A DNA stretch of 64,000 nt from Talinum fruticosum (GCA_021018815.1 JAITYX010000041.1:2790001-2854000), one strand, 5' to 3'; positions 21,958-33,399 are shown, counted from the stretch's first letter. The notes: a model not told the origin generated them from the letters alone. Translations and numbers: made by a program.

Positions 21958-22245
21958 TAATCTTCACTTAGAGGCTTAGTGAAAATATCAGCTAATTGAA
22001 ATTTTGTACAAATAAACTTGAGTTCAATATCACCTTTATTAGAATAGTGTCTCGTAAAATGATACCTACCTGCATTTTGTTTTGTGTTTGAGTGCTGAAT
22101 TGGATTCTTAGTGATGCTGATTGCACTTGATTAGGATATATATGAATGACGGACCAAGATCCTTCAAGTGTTGCTTAACCTAGAGAATCCGAGTACATCA
22201 AACTCCTGCTACAATGTACTCGGTCTCAATAGTTGATAGACTAAT
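21958..22245 (-). pseudogene. SIRE-like pol, RNase H C-terminal part
   Basis: Frame pieces read KGDIELKFICTKFQLADIF and TKPLSED (about 22,050-21,960), the C-terminal end of copia RNase H. Upstream is the decayed region that should hold the CDNTSA-type active site. The domain continues at 25,474 beyond the inserted LTR. Non-functional. Confidence 0.72.
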
Positions 22246-25200
22246 CGTAACACCCCAAAATACACCCTAGGAGTATTACATTGTCGGAGTTTCTCAAAGG
22301 AACTCCCAAAACTCTTTCGAGTGTCGGTTTAGCTTTCTAATTCCATCTTAAGGTAATAGAGGTAATTTTTCCAAAACGGTTTGACCATTTTCTAAAAATT
22401 TCAGCAGAGCTACGTTTGTGATATGGTCTCATCCCCAAGGCTTAAAAGCCTTAAAACCCTGCATAAAAAGCACAATATAACTCAACGAGTCACACACTCG
22501 GAGTACCCAACTCAACGACCATACGCTAGAGTCCAACAAATCATGCATAAAGACTTAAAACAGTCTAAATGGGTCATGATATGTCCGATACAAACTATAT
22601 GAACTTAATTACAAGTTATAACATTTAGAACATATGGAATGCACATCAGCAACTTGAATCATTCAGCAATTGGCAATCGCTAGCAAAGAATCAGCAAGAG
22701 TCCAAAATATGCTAAGTACATATCACACCTTCGAAAGTGTACTGCGACACTGGGAGGGGGAAAAAGGGGAAATTTGTCGGGATAAGCAAACCACGAGATC
22801 ACAGGAAAGTCTTACACTCTTAAAACGAAAATTCTTTACACATACTACTCATAATAATGAAATCGGTGAAAGTATAACAACGTAATATAAATCTAGATAC
22901 TTTTCAATGAAATCTCCTGAAACCTCTTGTAACTTAAAGATCATAACATTTTAATCATTCAAAAGCACGATTTGCAATTATTTTGGGAATTGAATCACTT
23001 TAAACAAGGCGGTGCAACCACCTGCAGTTTCTTTCAAATACTTTCGATCATAGGCTGAATATCTTTTCGGGCTTTAAACAATTGAACTAGCACTAGACAG
23101 TTTTCTCGGGGCGCGACCCTTGACTCGAGTTCCGGGACCGATCTCTAGTCAAATACTGGGAAGGCTCCGCTTTCCTCATCGGGAAAGAATCAATCTCTCT
23201 GGTTGATGGGCATCCTAATATGCAAGGACCCCGTGGCCTCGATACGCACGACCACCTCCTTCCTCCGATCTAAACAATCCTTAGCCCAAAATCCGTTCAA
23301 AACTAAAGTGATCACAATCACTTATCAAACTTTGTTTTTAAACCACAATCTCAAATCAATTGAATATCATAGAAGGCATGGAAACACATGCCACCCCTCT
23401 AAATTTACTTTCTCAACTCAGTTTCACTTCTTTAGAACATATTTCAAGCTTAAAAACAATTATCAAGAATCATGCTTGAGTAGCATTTTGCATAAACATT
23501 TGAACTCTTTTCAAAACTAACTTTTGAACATCATTTGGAATTAAGTCACTTTAGAAGCCAAGTATCTCTATGTTAAGATTCAACATCCAAAGCTAGCATA
23601 TTTATCTCAAGGATTCACCTAAGGATCTAGTCTCTACTCATATTCATCTCGTATTCTATTCACGCACAAATCTCTTACTCCTATATGCGTAATTCTCGTC
23701 TCACTTTGTGTTCAAAGCCACAATTAATCCATATAGATTCATACTCATTTAATACTCCAAGTTCCCGCTCCTTTTCTATACCTCAAAGTTCGTTTTTCAT
23801 TAACTTAATCCCTTTTTCAATCACAATGAACTCGAAACTACAACTCCTTTGAGCTGCAATACTCACAAATAGTCATCACCTAATCCGGATGTCCCGACTT
23901 CTCACAAACCGCCATCTTTACCTCAAATTCTTATCTTATGCTTCTACCTTATTAATTATCCCTTTCGCGCCCATACTCATTCATAAAACTCTCAATTTCA
24001 CTTCATCACTCTAATTTCTCTAGCTCCGCTTATCTTCAAGTCTAGTTTAACCTCGGGGATTTAGATATGTTTTGAACTCAATTAACCTAGCAATCATCCA
24101 CTTCTCATTCTCATGCCTCAATTGTGCATCAAACAATATGAAATCATACTTCCCCTTACACTCTAGTCATTGTTTCCCAATAGTAGCAACTCTTGTGCGT
24201 TGCAAATTCAAGAAATCCCTAAAGGTTCAATATGAAATATTAGCTTCTAATTTGTACCCAAATTACAAGTTCTTTATCCTCAATTTCTAATTGAAATCTC
24301 CATATCACCCATGAAACCTTAGCAACTAATTCGGTTAGAATTTCTAGGTTCCCAAATCCACCCTAACAACCTCAATTGGATTTTCTCATGCCCTAGTTCA
24401 GCCCTTGCTACTTTCTAAATTCAATTTATAGCACAACCATTCAATATTCACAACAAACATTCAACATTCACAACAAAATTCAATTGGGTTTCAAAATTAT
24501 TATTAATTTAGAGTATAAGACTACCTACCTCGAATTCTAGGGTTGGAATTGATTTTGGGCTTCCTTACATCCTCCTTTTGGTCTCGGTCTCTCTCTCGCC
24601 CGGTTCTTGTTCGGTCTCTCTCGATCTCTCGCTTTCTCGCTTCTAGTTCGGCGTTTCTATATCTCACTACCTCTTGGTCCGGCCCTTGCTTGCTCGCCTA
24701 CCGGTCTTCCTCCCTCGTCGCCGCTCTTTTTCTCGGTTCCTAGACTCTCGAACTCTCTCTCGTCTGTCTCTGTTTGGGGTTCCCTTTCCACTTCTCGCTC
24801 TGTCCCAATTCTTCACTCTTTCCTTCGCTAGCCGCCTACCCACGTCGTGGGCTCGCCGGCCTTATCGACCTTTCGCTCTCCCTTTGCGTTCTTTCTCTTT
24901 CCCTCTCGTGTCACCAGGTCTCTCTCTCTCCGTGTTTGTGTTTTGCTCCTCAATCCCTGCTTTCTCTCCTTTGCTCACCGGTCGTGGAGTTTTCGCTGTT
25001 CGAGCGGGCCACCGGCCCTCACGCTCTCTCCTCTCTCTCTCTGCTGTGTGTTCTATGTTTTGCTCCTTCTTTTCCTTGCTCGGGCTCCCTTCTGTTCTTC
25101 TACCGAGCCTTCTTCCTCTCTTTTCCCCTTAATTTTCTTTTTTCTGTGGCTTCACCTAGGTACGCCATCACACCCTTAACTTTACACTAATCCCATTCTT

Positions 25201-25473
25201 AGCCCATGTAATATCCTCCTTCAATATCTCTTTCTTTTCCCCCTTTTTTTGCTAGGATAATCTCAAGGTAGAGGTAGAAATAGCTAGCGTAACTTATCTC
25301 AAGTTTTACTTACTTAGTTCGAATAAGGAGTCGGGAGAAAATAATATAATCCGCTAATTTATTTATAAAAGCACGTAAGACTAAGAAATCATACTAAACA
25401 AAATAATTTACGCATCAATCATTTAATTTAATTCAATCCTATAATTGACCTACTTAAAATCTTGGGTCTCACA
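22246..25473 (-). mobile_element. Family-X solo LTR, about 3.2 kb
   Basis: Minus-strand ends TGTGAGACCCAAG (25,473) and ttttggggtgttac (22,247; the terminal base is changed, so it ends g instead of a). Flanks gacta (22,239-22,243) and gacaa (25,474-25,478) are only loosely similar, so a target duplication is not secure. No gag, pol, primer site or polypurine tract lies inside or beside it, so I call it a solo LTR. It splits the RT/RNase H of SIRE-like element 1. It is co-linear over its whole length with 46,607-49,935. Confidence 0.75.
24529..25375 (-). promoter_or_regulatory. LTR promoter, GC-rich leader and splice-donor-like site
   Basis: On the minus strand a tttataaataaattagcgg box (about 25,370) precedes a leader that turns GA-rich and GC-rich (25,150-24,560) and ends at tcgag|gtaggtag (24,529/24,528). 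The plus-strand open frames here (24,543-25,190; Leu/Ser/Phe/Arg-rich, overlapping in three phases) are compositional, not genes. Confidence 0.5.
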
Positions 25474-26194
25474 GACAACTGAGTTATGCTTCTTTGAGTG
25501 CTAGGAGATGAGTGATTAATCTAGAAATTGACATGCTCGTGATGTGCTATTTCTATCAACCTTGTATCCAGCGATAGTTAGCATCCGAGTATCCGGCGAG
25601 GGTCATTTCGAGTCCTTTGAATACCAAAGACCATGATTTTGAGTACTTGTAAGATATCTAAAAATTCTCTTCACCGCAATGAGATGTGATTCTTTAGGAT
25701 TAGCTTAAAATCTTGCACAAAGGCAAACACTAAACACGATATTTGGCCTATTAGATGTGAGATAAAGTAGAGATCCAATTATACCTCTGTAGAGTTTCGA
25801 TCTACATATTTACCTTTCTACTCTAAGTCTAGTTTTAAAATGCTACTCATATGTGTTGTTGCATGCTTCACATCTTGTAACTTGTACTTCTTTAATAACC
25901 CCTTGGTGTACTTGAATTGATAGACATAGATACCATCCTTTTCTTGCTTGATTTACAGTCCAAGGAAGAAATTGAGTTCTCCCATCACTCATTTGGAATT
26001 CCTGTCTCATTAACTCGAAAAATCTTGGCATAAAGTTTCATTAGTAGTTCCAAAAATAATGTCATCAACATAAATTTGGATAATGAAAAAATCATTCCCC
26101 TTGATTTTTGTAAAAGAGTTTTGTCAATCTAACCTCTTTTGAAATCATTTTCAACCAAGAAACTACTTAGTCTTTCATACCAAGCTCTCCAATT
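25474..26194 (-). pseudogene. SIRE-like pol, RT and RNase H N-terminal part
   Basis: Minus-strand pieces read AWYERLSSFLVEN (about 26,190), DFFIIQIYVDDIIF with both catalytic Asp of the YVDD box (about 26,090-26,050), then RQEFQMS (about 26,000) and a truncated RNase H with stops. It matches 58,250-58,790 of the second SIRE-like copy. A plus-strand copia element replaces everything upstream of 26,194. Confidence 0.78.
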
Positions 26195-26226
26195 ACTCGA
26201 GTCTCACACCTCAAAGGAAAAGGGGA

Positions 26227-27925
26227 GGGATCCCGAACCTAGTCGAGACAAAAGAACCAAGTCCTAAAATTATTCGAAGGAGCGAACGAGGAAAAGTTCC
26301 CCGACGATTTTTTCAAATCGAAGAGGATATCTTCTTTTGTATGCCTTTGGAAATAGAAGAGCCAACCTCTTATGAAGAGGCTATAAACTCACCAAACCAT
26401 ACAGAATGGATGGAAGCCATGAGAGATGAGTTGGACTCAATGGCAAAGAATGAAGTTTGGGAACTGGTTGATCTTCCTCCCAGACGTAAGGCCATTGGAA
26501 ACAAGTGGGTTTTCAAGGTTAAACGTCGAGCAGATGGATCAATTGATAAGTTCAAGGCCCGATTAGTGGCGAAAGGATTTACACAAGTTGAAGGTGTAGA
26601 TTATGAAGAGACTTTTTCTCCTGTGGTGAGAATGACCTCTATTCGCCTACTTCTAGCCCTAGTTGCTTATTTGGACTTGGAGTTAGTCCGGATGGATGTA
26701 AAGACTGCCTTCCTCAATGGTAATCTGGAGGAGGTGATTTATATGGATCAACCTATTGGTTTCGTATCAAAAGGACAAGAGGACAAAGTTTGTCGTCTTA
26801 AAAGATCTATATATGGTCTTAAACGAGTCTTCCGGATCATGGTACTTTAGATTCCATGAAGCTATTACTTCGTATGGCTTAACCATGGTTTCAGAAGACC
26901 ATTGTGTATATGTCAAGAGGACGCCAGTAGGGATTATGTTCCTTACATTGTACGTTGATGACATACTACTGGCTGGAAACAACCTGGAAATGATCAACGC
27001 CACTAAGAAGTGGTTGTCTTCCGTCTTCGAGATGAAAGACATGGGTGAAGCCAAGTATGTCCTTGGTGTGGAAATAATTAGGAATCGTTCTAAAAAGCTT
27101 CTTGGTTTATGTCGAAGGCATATATCGAGAAAGTCCTGGAACGTTTTCGGATGCAAAATTCCAAACCCGTTGACACTCCAGTCGATAAGGGTCTTACTTT
27201 AAGTCATGAGCAATGTCCTAAAACGAGATAAAGAAAAGCGAGAATATGAGTAGTGTTCCCTACGCTAGTGCGATAGGAAGCTTAATGTATGCCATGTTAT
27301 GTACACGGCTCGACATTTGCTTCGCGGTTGGATTGGTGAGTCGTTACCAAAATAACCCGGGACCTGCTCATTGGCAAGCTGTCAAAAGAATAATGCGCTA
27401 TCTTCGTGGAACTACTGACTTGGTACTTTGTTATCAAGGAGGGGACCTAAAGCGAGGGGATACTCGGATGCAGATTGGGGTGGTGACCTGGATGAGTCCA
27501 AGTCAACCTCGGGATACGTTTTCACCCTTGGTGGGGGAGCCATATCTTGGTGCAGTAAGAAGCAAGACTGCATAGCCCTGTCAACTATGGAAGCGGAATA
27601 TGTCGCTAGTTGCCTTGCCGCTCAGGAGGCAATATGGCTAAGGAGTTTTCTCCAGGATGTCAACCTTTCTCCTAGAGTTGACGATCCTGTCGAGATGTGG
27701 TGCGATAACACTGCTGCCATTCAATATGCTAAGGATCCTAAGTTTCATAGGAAGGCTAAGCATATTAAAAGGCGTTATCACTTTGTGAGGAACGCTATAA
27801 AGTTGAAAGAGATTGTTGTCAAATACTTATCTACTAACAAGATGATCGCTGATCCTTTGACTAAACCTACTCCTAGAGATGTGTTCAAAACTCATATGAT
27901 GAGTTTAGGTCTTCATAGAGTTTAG
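26227..27925 (+). pseudogene. Copia pol relic: RT and RNase H
   Basis: Best-preserved pol in the window. The linker has RRSERGK (about 26,275), then RT from EPTSYEEAI (26,362) through NKWVFK (about 26,500), KARLVAKGFTQ, DYEETFSPV, MDVKTAFLNG (26,693) to KRSIYGLK (26,800); after a frameshift the YVDD box (26,951-26,962) keeps both Asp. Another frameshift near 27,100 leads to SAIGSLMYAM (27,265), and a further one near 27,440 to RNase H with SDADWGGD (27,452), ALSTMEAEY (27,575) and CDNTAAIQ (27,703), so the catalytic Asp, Glu, Asp are all present. Ends HRV-stop at 27,925. Three or more frameshifts make it inactive; substitution level is modest. Confidence 0.88.
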
Positions 27926-28936
27926 TCATTTGAAACATCTTGTATTTTTGGTTTTTGGACATACATTTTAGATGAACTTTCTCATTGAAATAAAGATTGG
28001 TGTTTCTTTTTCTTTGAATGTTCATAATTTTCTTTGGTTGCATGAATTGGCACATCTGAATGTCACTAGGCTTCGATTATCTTGTCACACGAGATAATCA
28101 ACACTAACGCTTGAGTAGCGGTTAGGATGAGACTAAAATCATATTGGCACTAGGTGTGCAATATTGATTAATTTTTCGTACTCGAGACAGTATGAAAAAT
28201 ATACATGAATAGTCGCCTTAGTAAGTCTAAGATGAGATTTAAGAAAAATCGAATATAACACAACCTTATATTGAAGCCTTTTAGCCGAATTTAAGTGTCG
28301 GGATTACGTTGAGTGCGCTAATCCGGTGACTCAAGTCAGGTTTTAGGAAAAACTTGGACTTGTAATTCGTATGATATAAAAGTGACAGACTCACCTTAGT
28401 GGGAGTTATATCATAACACACACTTCATACTGTGTGTGCTAAAAAGACGACCTTGTGGAGTGACAATAGTTTCCCTTCCTTGTCATCTGTGTGATCCTGA
28501 AACATTATTGTTTCAAAAACACAATTCCCTTTGACTTAGGACTATGATGTGAAATCTAAGTCAGATGTTGCTACTTTAATGTACACTCCAAGAGTTATAG
28601 AAATATACAGCTCAGCGGAATACATTAGGAAAGCAATCTTACCGAGATGTAACATCATGAGTGGCTAAGGAAAACCATTTCGTATTCACCATATCAGCCC
28701 GGGCGATTATATTCGGAATATAATCATATGATATATCGGTAGGCATAAAGGGATTATATATGCCACATGTGATGTCTTGAATGGTTTCGGGAGTTGTCCT
28801 TATGAAAGTGTCATGTTAGTTAGATGGTGACTTAATATGACACTACTGGTTACTTTTTGGTCGCACGCTTCATTCTCGGTATGAAACGTGAGGAGATATA
28901 AAGGATTAGAGATTTTGTTGTACGGCCTACGTGGCC
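27926..28936 (+). other. Copia 3' untranslated region
   Basis: About 1 kb between the pol stop and the polypurine tract. It contains no open frame of note. Confidence 0.6.
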
Positions 28937-28946
28937 GAGTGGGAGC
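28937..28946 (+). other. Copia polypurine tract
   Basis: gagtgggagc immediately precedes the tgttgg LTR start at 28,947. Confidence 0.7.
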
Positions 28947-29394
28947 TGTTGGACGAGGTTCATAAAACGGCCGCTTAGGCCCGTTAACTTCCGCTTAATT
29001 AGTCTCCCTTCTTATCCAGGAAAGGTTCCTGGATAAGTGGGATGGCAAATGAAGTTGAGATAGTCTCAACTTTTTAACAATAAGGATAGGAGCGGATGCT
29101 CCTATTTAATCGATAATGGGAGACACAGATTGTGATATCCGTGAACAATGCGAGCATTCGTTGCTTCTCTCGCATTTTCCCTAGAGATCATCTATTCTCC
29201 CTCACAGTTAGACCGACCATCTTAGGGTCTTCGGGTTTGAGACGTGACTGTTCCCGGCGACTCTAGTAGACGCCGGATATACTGTTCCGGAGGACACTAA
29301 ACCGGACTTTGAAGTACAACCAGATTCGAAGGGTTCGTGACTCGGGAATTCACTTGTGGGCTGTTGAACGACAATCGATCTATTCGTTTCCGCA
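28947..29394 (+). repeat. Copia 3' LTR (about 450 bp)
   Basis: Starts TGTTGGACGAGG after the polypurine tract. It contains tatttaat-type promoter sequence (about 29,100) and a tctcgcattttccc leader-like stretch (about 29,170). The end is uncertain: tttccgca at 29,394 or tttaca at 29,420. Confidence 0.6.
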
Positions 29395-29431
29395 ACTACT
29401 AAGGTTAGTCCTTATTTACATATATACCTAC

Positions 29432-29432
29432 A

Positions 29433-29477
<45 letters not shown>
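29432..29477. repeat. (ATT)n microsatellite
   Basis: About 15 uninterrupted att triplets. Confidence 0.95.
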
Positions 29478-31084
29478 TGGAACTCCAAAAAAGCTGGTGA
29501 ATTATGATAATTTCATATTAGTTCTGGGATTATGTAATAACGTATTCGCACCTAGGTTATAATTTATTTCTTTTTTAATATGTTGCACGAGAATACAATA
29601 CATCATACTCGAGAGATTATAATCTAATAACTATATGAAATAAGAAGCTCATGATTAGACTTGTCAATTCGGGTGGGAGGGTTAAATAAGGGTCGCGTTT
29701 ATTTGGGTTCGCGGAAAATACAAGTCGGATGTATTCGGGTTCGGGCAAAATACGGAGTTAGATGTATTTCGGGTGGTTATATTTCAGGTCATACGGGTTG
29801 AAAGCACCTTTTTATCAGTTATTTTCTTTGATTAATATTAAAAATACAGTAGATTTTTTGTTTAACCCGTTTAAATAAGGCAAATGAATGGTTGGGTTAA
29901 TAATGGGTTGAATAATAATAAATTTTTCTGTTAATAATTTGTAGGTTTCAATGTTTATTTCACGTCTTCTGTTATACTAAGGAGGTTTTTATACATATTT
30001 ACTCCATTTTAAACCAACCCATTTTATTCACTAGGAAAATTTAACTTTGTTTTAATCCGGCACATTATCGATCCTAGACACTATGGTTCAAGTACAACTA
30101 AAAGAATTTCAAATAAATGAGAAATAAATATTTATAATAAACTAAAATTATTATTTTTAATTATATCATCAAAATTTTACATTATATAGTGAATTGTTTC
30201 TATAAAACAAAAGTATATTATTTAAGATGTGATTAGATATATTCACTTTGTCAAAAACATAACAGTATAACTTATGTAATTTAAATATTTTTAATATGTC
30301 ACACAATTTGAATTCACATATTTTATTAAAATTTTTACTATGTATACTTTTTGTATATAATGTTTTTTACTGGAAAGAAGTTGAAAAAAGAAATAATATT
30401 AGTATTCGTTTGTAAATGATTGCGATAACTATGTAACGTCTTTCCAGATTATATGATATAATAAATAATTATTACTAAAAGAGTCATAAAGTAAAAGAAA
30501 AATCATATAATAAGCATAAAACATTCAATCAATAGACCAATGAGTCGAACGAATTTGACCCACTAATTTACGGGTTATTGTAATTTGGTATTTTTAAATT
30601 TGGATCGAGAAAATCGTTTCCAAAATATAAAATTTTCAGATAAATTTGAATTGGATTTTTAGGTCAAATTATTTTTTACCAGGTCTACTCGTGATACATC
30701 GGCAAAACAAAACAAGCAGTAGATCCCCACTCAAAGAAATAAAATAATATATGAAATTGAATAATCAATCAAACCTGAAGTAAATAATATATGAAATTGA
30801 ATAATCAATCAAACCCGAAGTTGGGAACCCGACGGCATCGTGGTAAAAACTAAATAATACTAGTGTTATATCCTAACAACCGCATTAATTAAATTTTTAA
30901 TAAATTTTTTATTTTTAATTAATTTATAATAATGTTAAAAAATAATTATGTTTTAAAATAAAAATAATAACTTAATATTATATTATATAATTATTATAAA
31001 TAGTATTAAATTTATTTATTTAACATCCTACATGGACATCTTAAATGACATCATATATATCGTTCATATATTACTTCAACTCAA

Positions 31085-31089
<5 letters not shown>
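29478..31089. other. AT-rich intergenic DNA, no gene seen
   Basis: Contains motifs ttcgggttcg (29,660-29,800) like those at 2,700-3,200, and long A/T-rich stretches. No coding signal and no recognisable CHUP1-like downstream exon on the minus strand. Confidence 0.6.
30742..30820. repeat. 40-bp tandem duplication
   Basis: aaataatatatgaaattgaa starts at 30,742 and 30,782; the copies differ by one base (cctgaag versus cccgaag). Confidence 0.9.

Positions 31090-31158
<69 letters not shown>
31090..31158. repeat. (AT)n microsatellite, about 34 units
   Basis: Longest dinucleotide array in the window. Confidence 0.95.
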
Positions 31159-31161
<3 letters not shown>

Positions 31162-31640
31162 ATTCGGATATTTTGGTCCATGACATATATAACGTGCGCC
31201 GCTCCATGAAACTTTCATTAGCAACAAAGGCAGCTCTCTCTGTTTTTTTATTTTATTTTTTATCGAAGCAACAAAGGCAACCTTTTATTCTAAGAAACGA
31301 TCACGTAAAAGAAAAAAACAAATTATGCCAACTTTGTATCAAGGTTCCAGCGCTTACGCGGCCAAGGTGCTTTCTGACTTTAACAAGTTGGTTTTTCATT
31401 CAACTTAGTATAAAGTGGTATTGGATATCATGATTTCAAAATATCAAATATAAAACTATACCAACTTTTAAATAACTTTCAGTTGCTAATAAGTAATGGA
31501 ACATCTTTATTTTTGGCCATCATATGAACATTCTTCCAAGGGTCCAACTTTGATTCGGTGCTATAGTCTCGATTATTTTGGTGCAAGATCATGTATGTGT
31601 TTGAGTTTCCAATGTCCTATAACGCTAGTAAAATGTAGTC
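31159..31640. other. Intergenic DNA, no gene seen
   Basis: The 86-codon frame at 31,173-31,433 and the 75-codon frame at 31,496-31,723 show no domain. Confidence 0.5.
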
Positions 31641-31646
31641 GAAATA

Positions 31647-31824
31647 TTCCTCCGTTTTATAAAAATTGTCAAAAATTTCTATTTTGGATATTTCAAAAAT
31701 ATTGTCAAAAATTTTCTATATAGTAAAAAAAGTGACCTTTTGTTTTAAATATGTGAGTGATAAATGATCTTCCCTTAAATTTTTATATTTCCAAAGTTAG
31801 ATAATTTTTTAGGAACGGAGTGAG
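31647..31824. mobile_element. Stowaway-like MITE
   Basis: Inverted ends cctccgttttataaaa (31,649) and ttttttaggaacggagtgag (ending 31,824) match the Stowaway terminus (ctccctccgttcc). It is about 180 bp with no coding capacity, bordered by TA on the left. Mobilised in trans by Tc1/mariner-type transposase in other plants. Confidence 0.65.
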
Positions 31825-31858
31825 AATTATTGTTCTAGTATAAACGTAATAAGAAAAA

Positions 31859-32099
31859 TTGACATTTTAATACCTTGTACTATTGATAAATGATAAAAAA
31901 GTACATCAACTATCGAAAATAATAAATTACTACCCTGATTTATCATATAATGTTGTTATGTATATAACTCCTAAAAAGTAACTTTTTACAATTAAACAAT
32001 ATTATACATATCTCACGGTAGTAATTTATTATTTTTGATACCTGAGTAACTTTTTTTTTTTTAATCATTAGTCAATAGTATATGGTACTAAAGTGTCAA
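31859..32099. mobile_element. Foldback MITE with long terminal inverted repeats
   Basis: The left arm starts ttgacattttaataccttgt (31,859) and the right arm ends tatggtactaaagtgtcaa (32,099). The arms can pair over roughly 80-90 bp, including aataataaattactacc on the left and ggtagtaatttattattttt on the right. A short non-paired centre remains. I could not assign a target duplication, so the superfamily is unknown. Confidence 0.75.
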
Positions 32100-32494
32100 T
32101 AATCCAAGTAATAATCATACAAACCTAAACCCAAAATATAGTACATTGACTTTATACGAATCCAATTAACCTATAGCTCAATTTTAACTTGCTAGTGATA
32201 CTTTGTTACATTATCCTAATAAAAACTTACTGAACAAAGTACAATATATATTTTTTGGGTGAATAAAGGAGGAGCCATGACTTATATATGCAAAATTCAA
32301 ATATAGATACTTAATAATAGCTACTCAAAACTTTGTCAATTATACAGTGATTAAACTCCAATATATTTAAATAAGACTTAAACATGCGGAGTCAAGTATC
32401 TATCAAACCATTTAAATCTAACTAGAGCGACCCATTTTCTATATTGTTTTTCATCGCATGAATTAAAGCTTGTGTAATTGACACTAGTGCATAC
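32100..32494 (-). other. Intron 1 of the CHUP1-like gene (start), AT-rich
   Basis: Follows the donor at 32,494. The exon frame could also read on without splicing to a TAA at 32,378 (39 more codons). I prefer splicing because the donor is strong. No second exon was recognised on the minus strand before the repeats begin at 29.4 kb. Confidence 0.45.
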
Positions 32495-33259
32495 CTCTGG
32501 ATTCGAGGACTCTGACAGCTTCTCAGCAAGGTCGCGCTTGTTGAAACTTTCAATTTTCTCCCTCTGTAAATGATCAACAGCCCCTTTCCACTGAGCAACT
32601 TTGTCCTCCAATTCTTCGAGCTCTTGACGATTCCTCACCAGCTCTGCGTCTCTTTCTTCAATGTCCACCTTCTGCTTCCTCAAAATTCTCAACCTCAGTT
32701 TTGCTATTCTCCAATGCTTCCTTTCCTTCCTCTTAAGCAACCCATTTTCCATCTTCAAACTTTCTATCTTTTGCGTAAGGTTTATGTAATCAATCACCAA
32801 TTCCCCCATCCTCTTGTTCTCCTCCTCCATCAAAGAAATCTCCTTGAGTAAGCACTCCGCTCGGGTTTTCTCCATCATCATTAGATTCCTCATCTCTGTA
32901 AGCATAAATTCCTTCTCCTTCAAGTTCCGGTAATGACGAAACCGTGCCTCCCAATCAAGTTCCCTCTCCTGAAGGTCTTCAACCTGGATTTCCGGGTTCA
33001 GTACCTTGTCTTGCAAGTTAGCCTCTCGCACATCCTGCAAACTTGTACCCTTTTGATCTTCACTTTCTGGGCATTCAGGAGGTGCTGAATCCAGGCTATG
33101 GAAGCTCTCATCTTTGGACTCCGGAATACTTTGCTGGGGTTTTGAACGCCTGGATATGACCTTTGCACAGAGATAAGCTGCAGCAGAAAGAGCAGTTGGA
33201 ATGGCTGCTTTTATCAGCAAAGGCTTCATCACCTCTATTCTTGATTCTGAGGTTGACAT
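32495..33259 (-). CDS. CHUP1/IPGA1-like coiled-coil protein, exon 1
   Basis: 255 codons from ATG at 33,259 to a donor (ccagag|gtatgc, 32,495/32,494), phase 0, no internal stop. The upstream in-frame GTG at 33,265 is not a plausible plant start. Residues about 13-35 form a hydrophobic segment (KPLLIKAAIPT..., then YLCAKVISRR), a likely membrane anchor. An acidic linker follows, and from about residue 90 to 245 there is heptad-like coiled coil rich in Glu/Lys/Leu/Met (for example LKEISLMEEENKRMGEL, LEELEDKVAQWKGAV). This order fits CHUP1-like proteins (Arabidopsis CHUP1 and IPGA1 relatives), which act in chloroplast-actin positioning or microtubule-linked growth. The C-terminal conserved domain is not in view, so the gene is either truncated or has a very long, repeat-filled intron. 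Base composition and frame integrity differ from the repeats around it. Family assignment is from memory of its architecture. Confidence 0.75.
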
Positions 33260-33384
33260 TTTCACAGAGACCTCTGTTTTTTTTTCCTGTGAATATGCAA
33301 CAAAATGGAAAATGGTGTCTGGAAAAGAGAAGCTCCAACGGTTTTTTGATTTTTGTTTCTGTGTTTTTCGATCTATTGATTATG

Positions 33385-33396
33385 TATATATATATA
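33385..33396 (-). promoter_or_regulatory. TATA box of the CHUP1-like gene
   Basis: tatatatatata on the minus strand, about 126 bp upstream of the ATG. A leader of about 100 nt (containing aaaaatcaaaaaacc and ttttccattttgttg) would follow. It doubles as a short AT repeat. Confidence 0.5.
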
Positions 33397-33399
33397 CGC

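Larger units (their letters stand above)
19397..26194 (-). mobile_element. SIRE-like Ty1/copia element 1, 3' part (interrupted)
   Basis: Minus-strand element. At its lower end the sequence attcaccccctctctagg (minus strand, about 19,430-19,405) is the LTR 3' terminus common in SIRE/Maximus-type copia. Coding sequence covers RT and RNase H only (26,194-25,474 and 22,245-21,959). A family-X solo LTR (22,246-25,473) interrupts it, and the junction is proven by the second SIRE-like copy at 57,760-58,790, which is continuous across this point. The upstream half (gag, protease, integrase) is absent because a plus-strand copia element abuts at 26,195. Confidence 0.78.
26195..29394 (+). mobile_element. 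Ty1/copia element 3' half (Tork-like), plus strand
   Basis: Contains the end of the integrase-RT linker, RT, RNase H, about 1 kb of 3' untranslated sequence, a polypurine tract and a 3' LTR. Gag, protease and integrase are missing: the sequence begins abruptly at 26,195, against the SIRE-like fragment. Lineage within Tork/Angela is a guess from the RNase H wording. Confidence 0.75.

Noticed and set aside
24543..25190. Overlapping open frames of 62-152 codons, rich in Leu/Ser/Phe/Arg
   Set aside because: Three phases are open at once because the DNA is CT-rich. The block is the leader of a solo LTR and aligns to the CT-rich block at 49,140-49,600, whose translation is not conserved.
26370..27156. 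Minus-strand frames of 61 and 129 codons
   Set aside because: Antisense shadows of copia RT.
32438..32494. A 57-nt intron between 32,494 and an acceptor-like aatatag at about 32,438
   Set aside because: Too short for a plant intron, and the resulting frame meets a stop within seven codons.
33265..33265. GTG at 33,265 as start of the CHUP1-like protein
   Set aside because: Non-ATG start two codons upstream of a good ATG at 33,259; plants use ATG.
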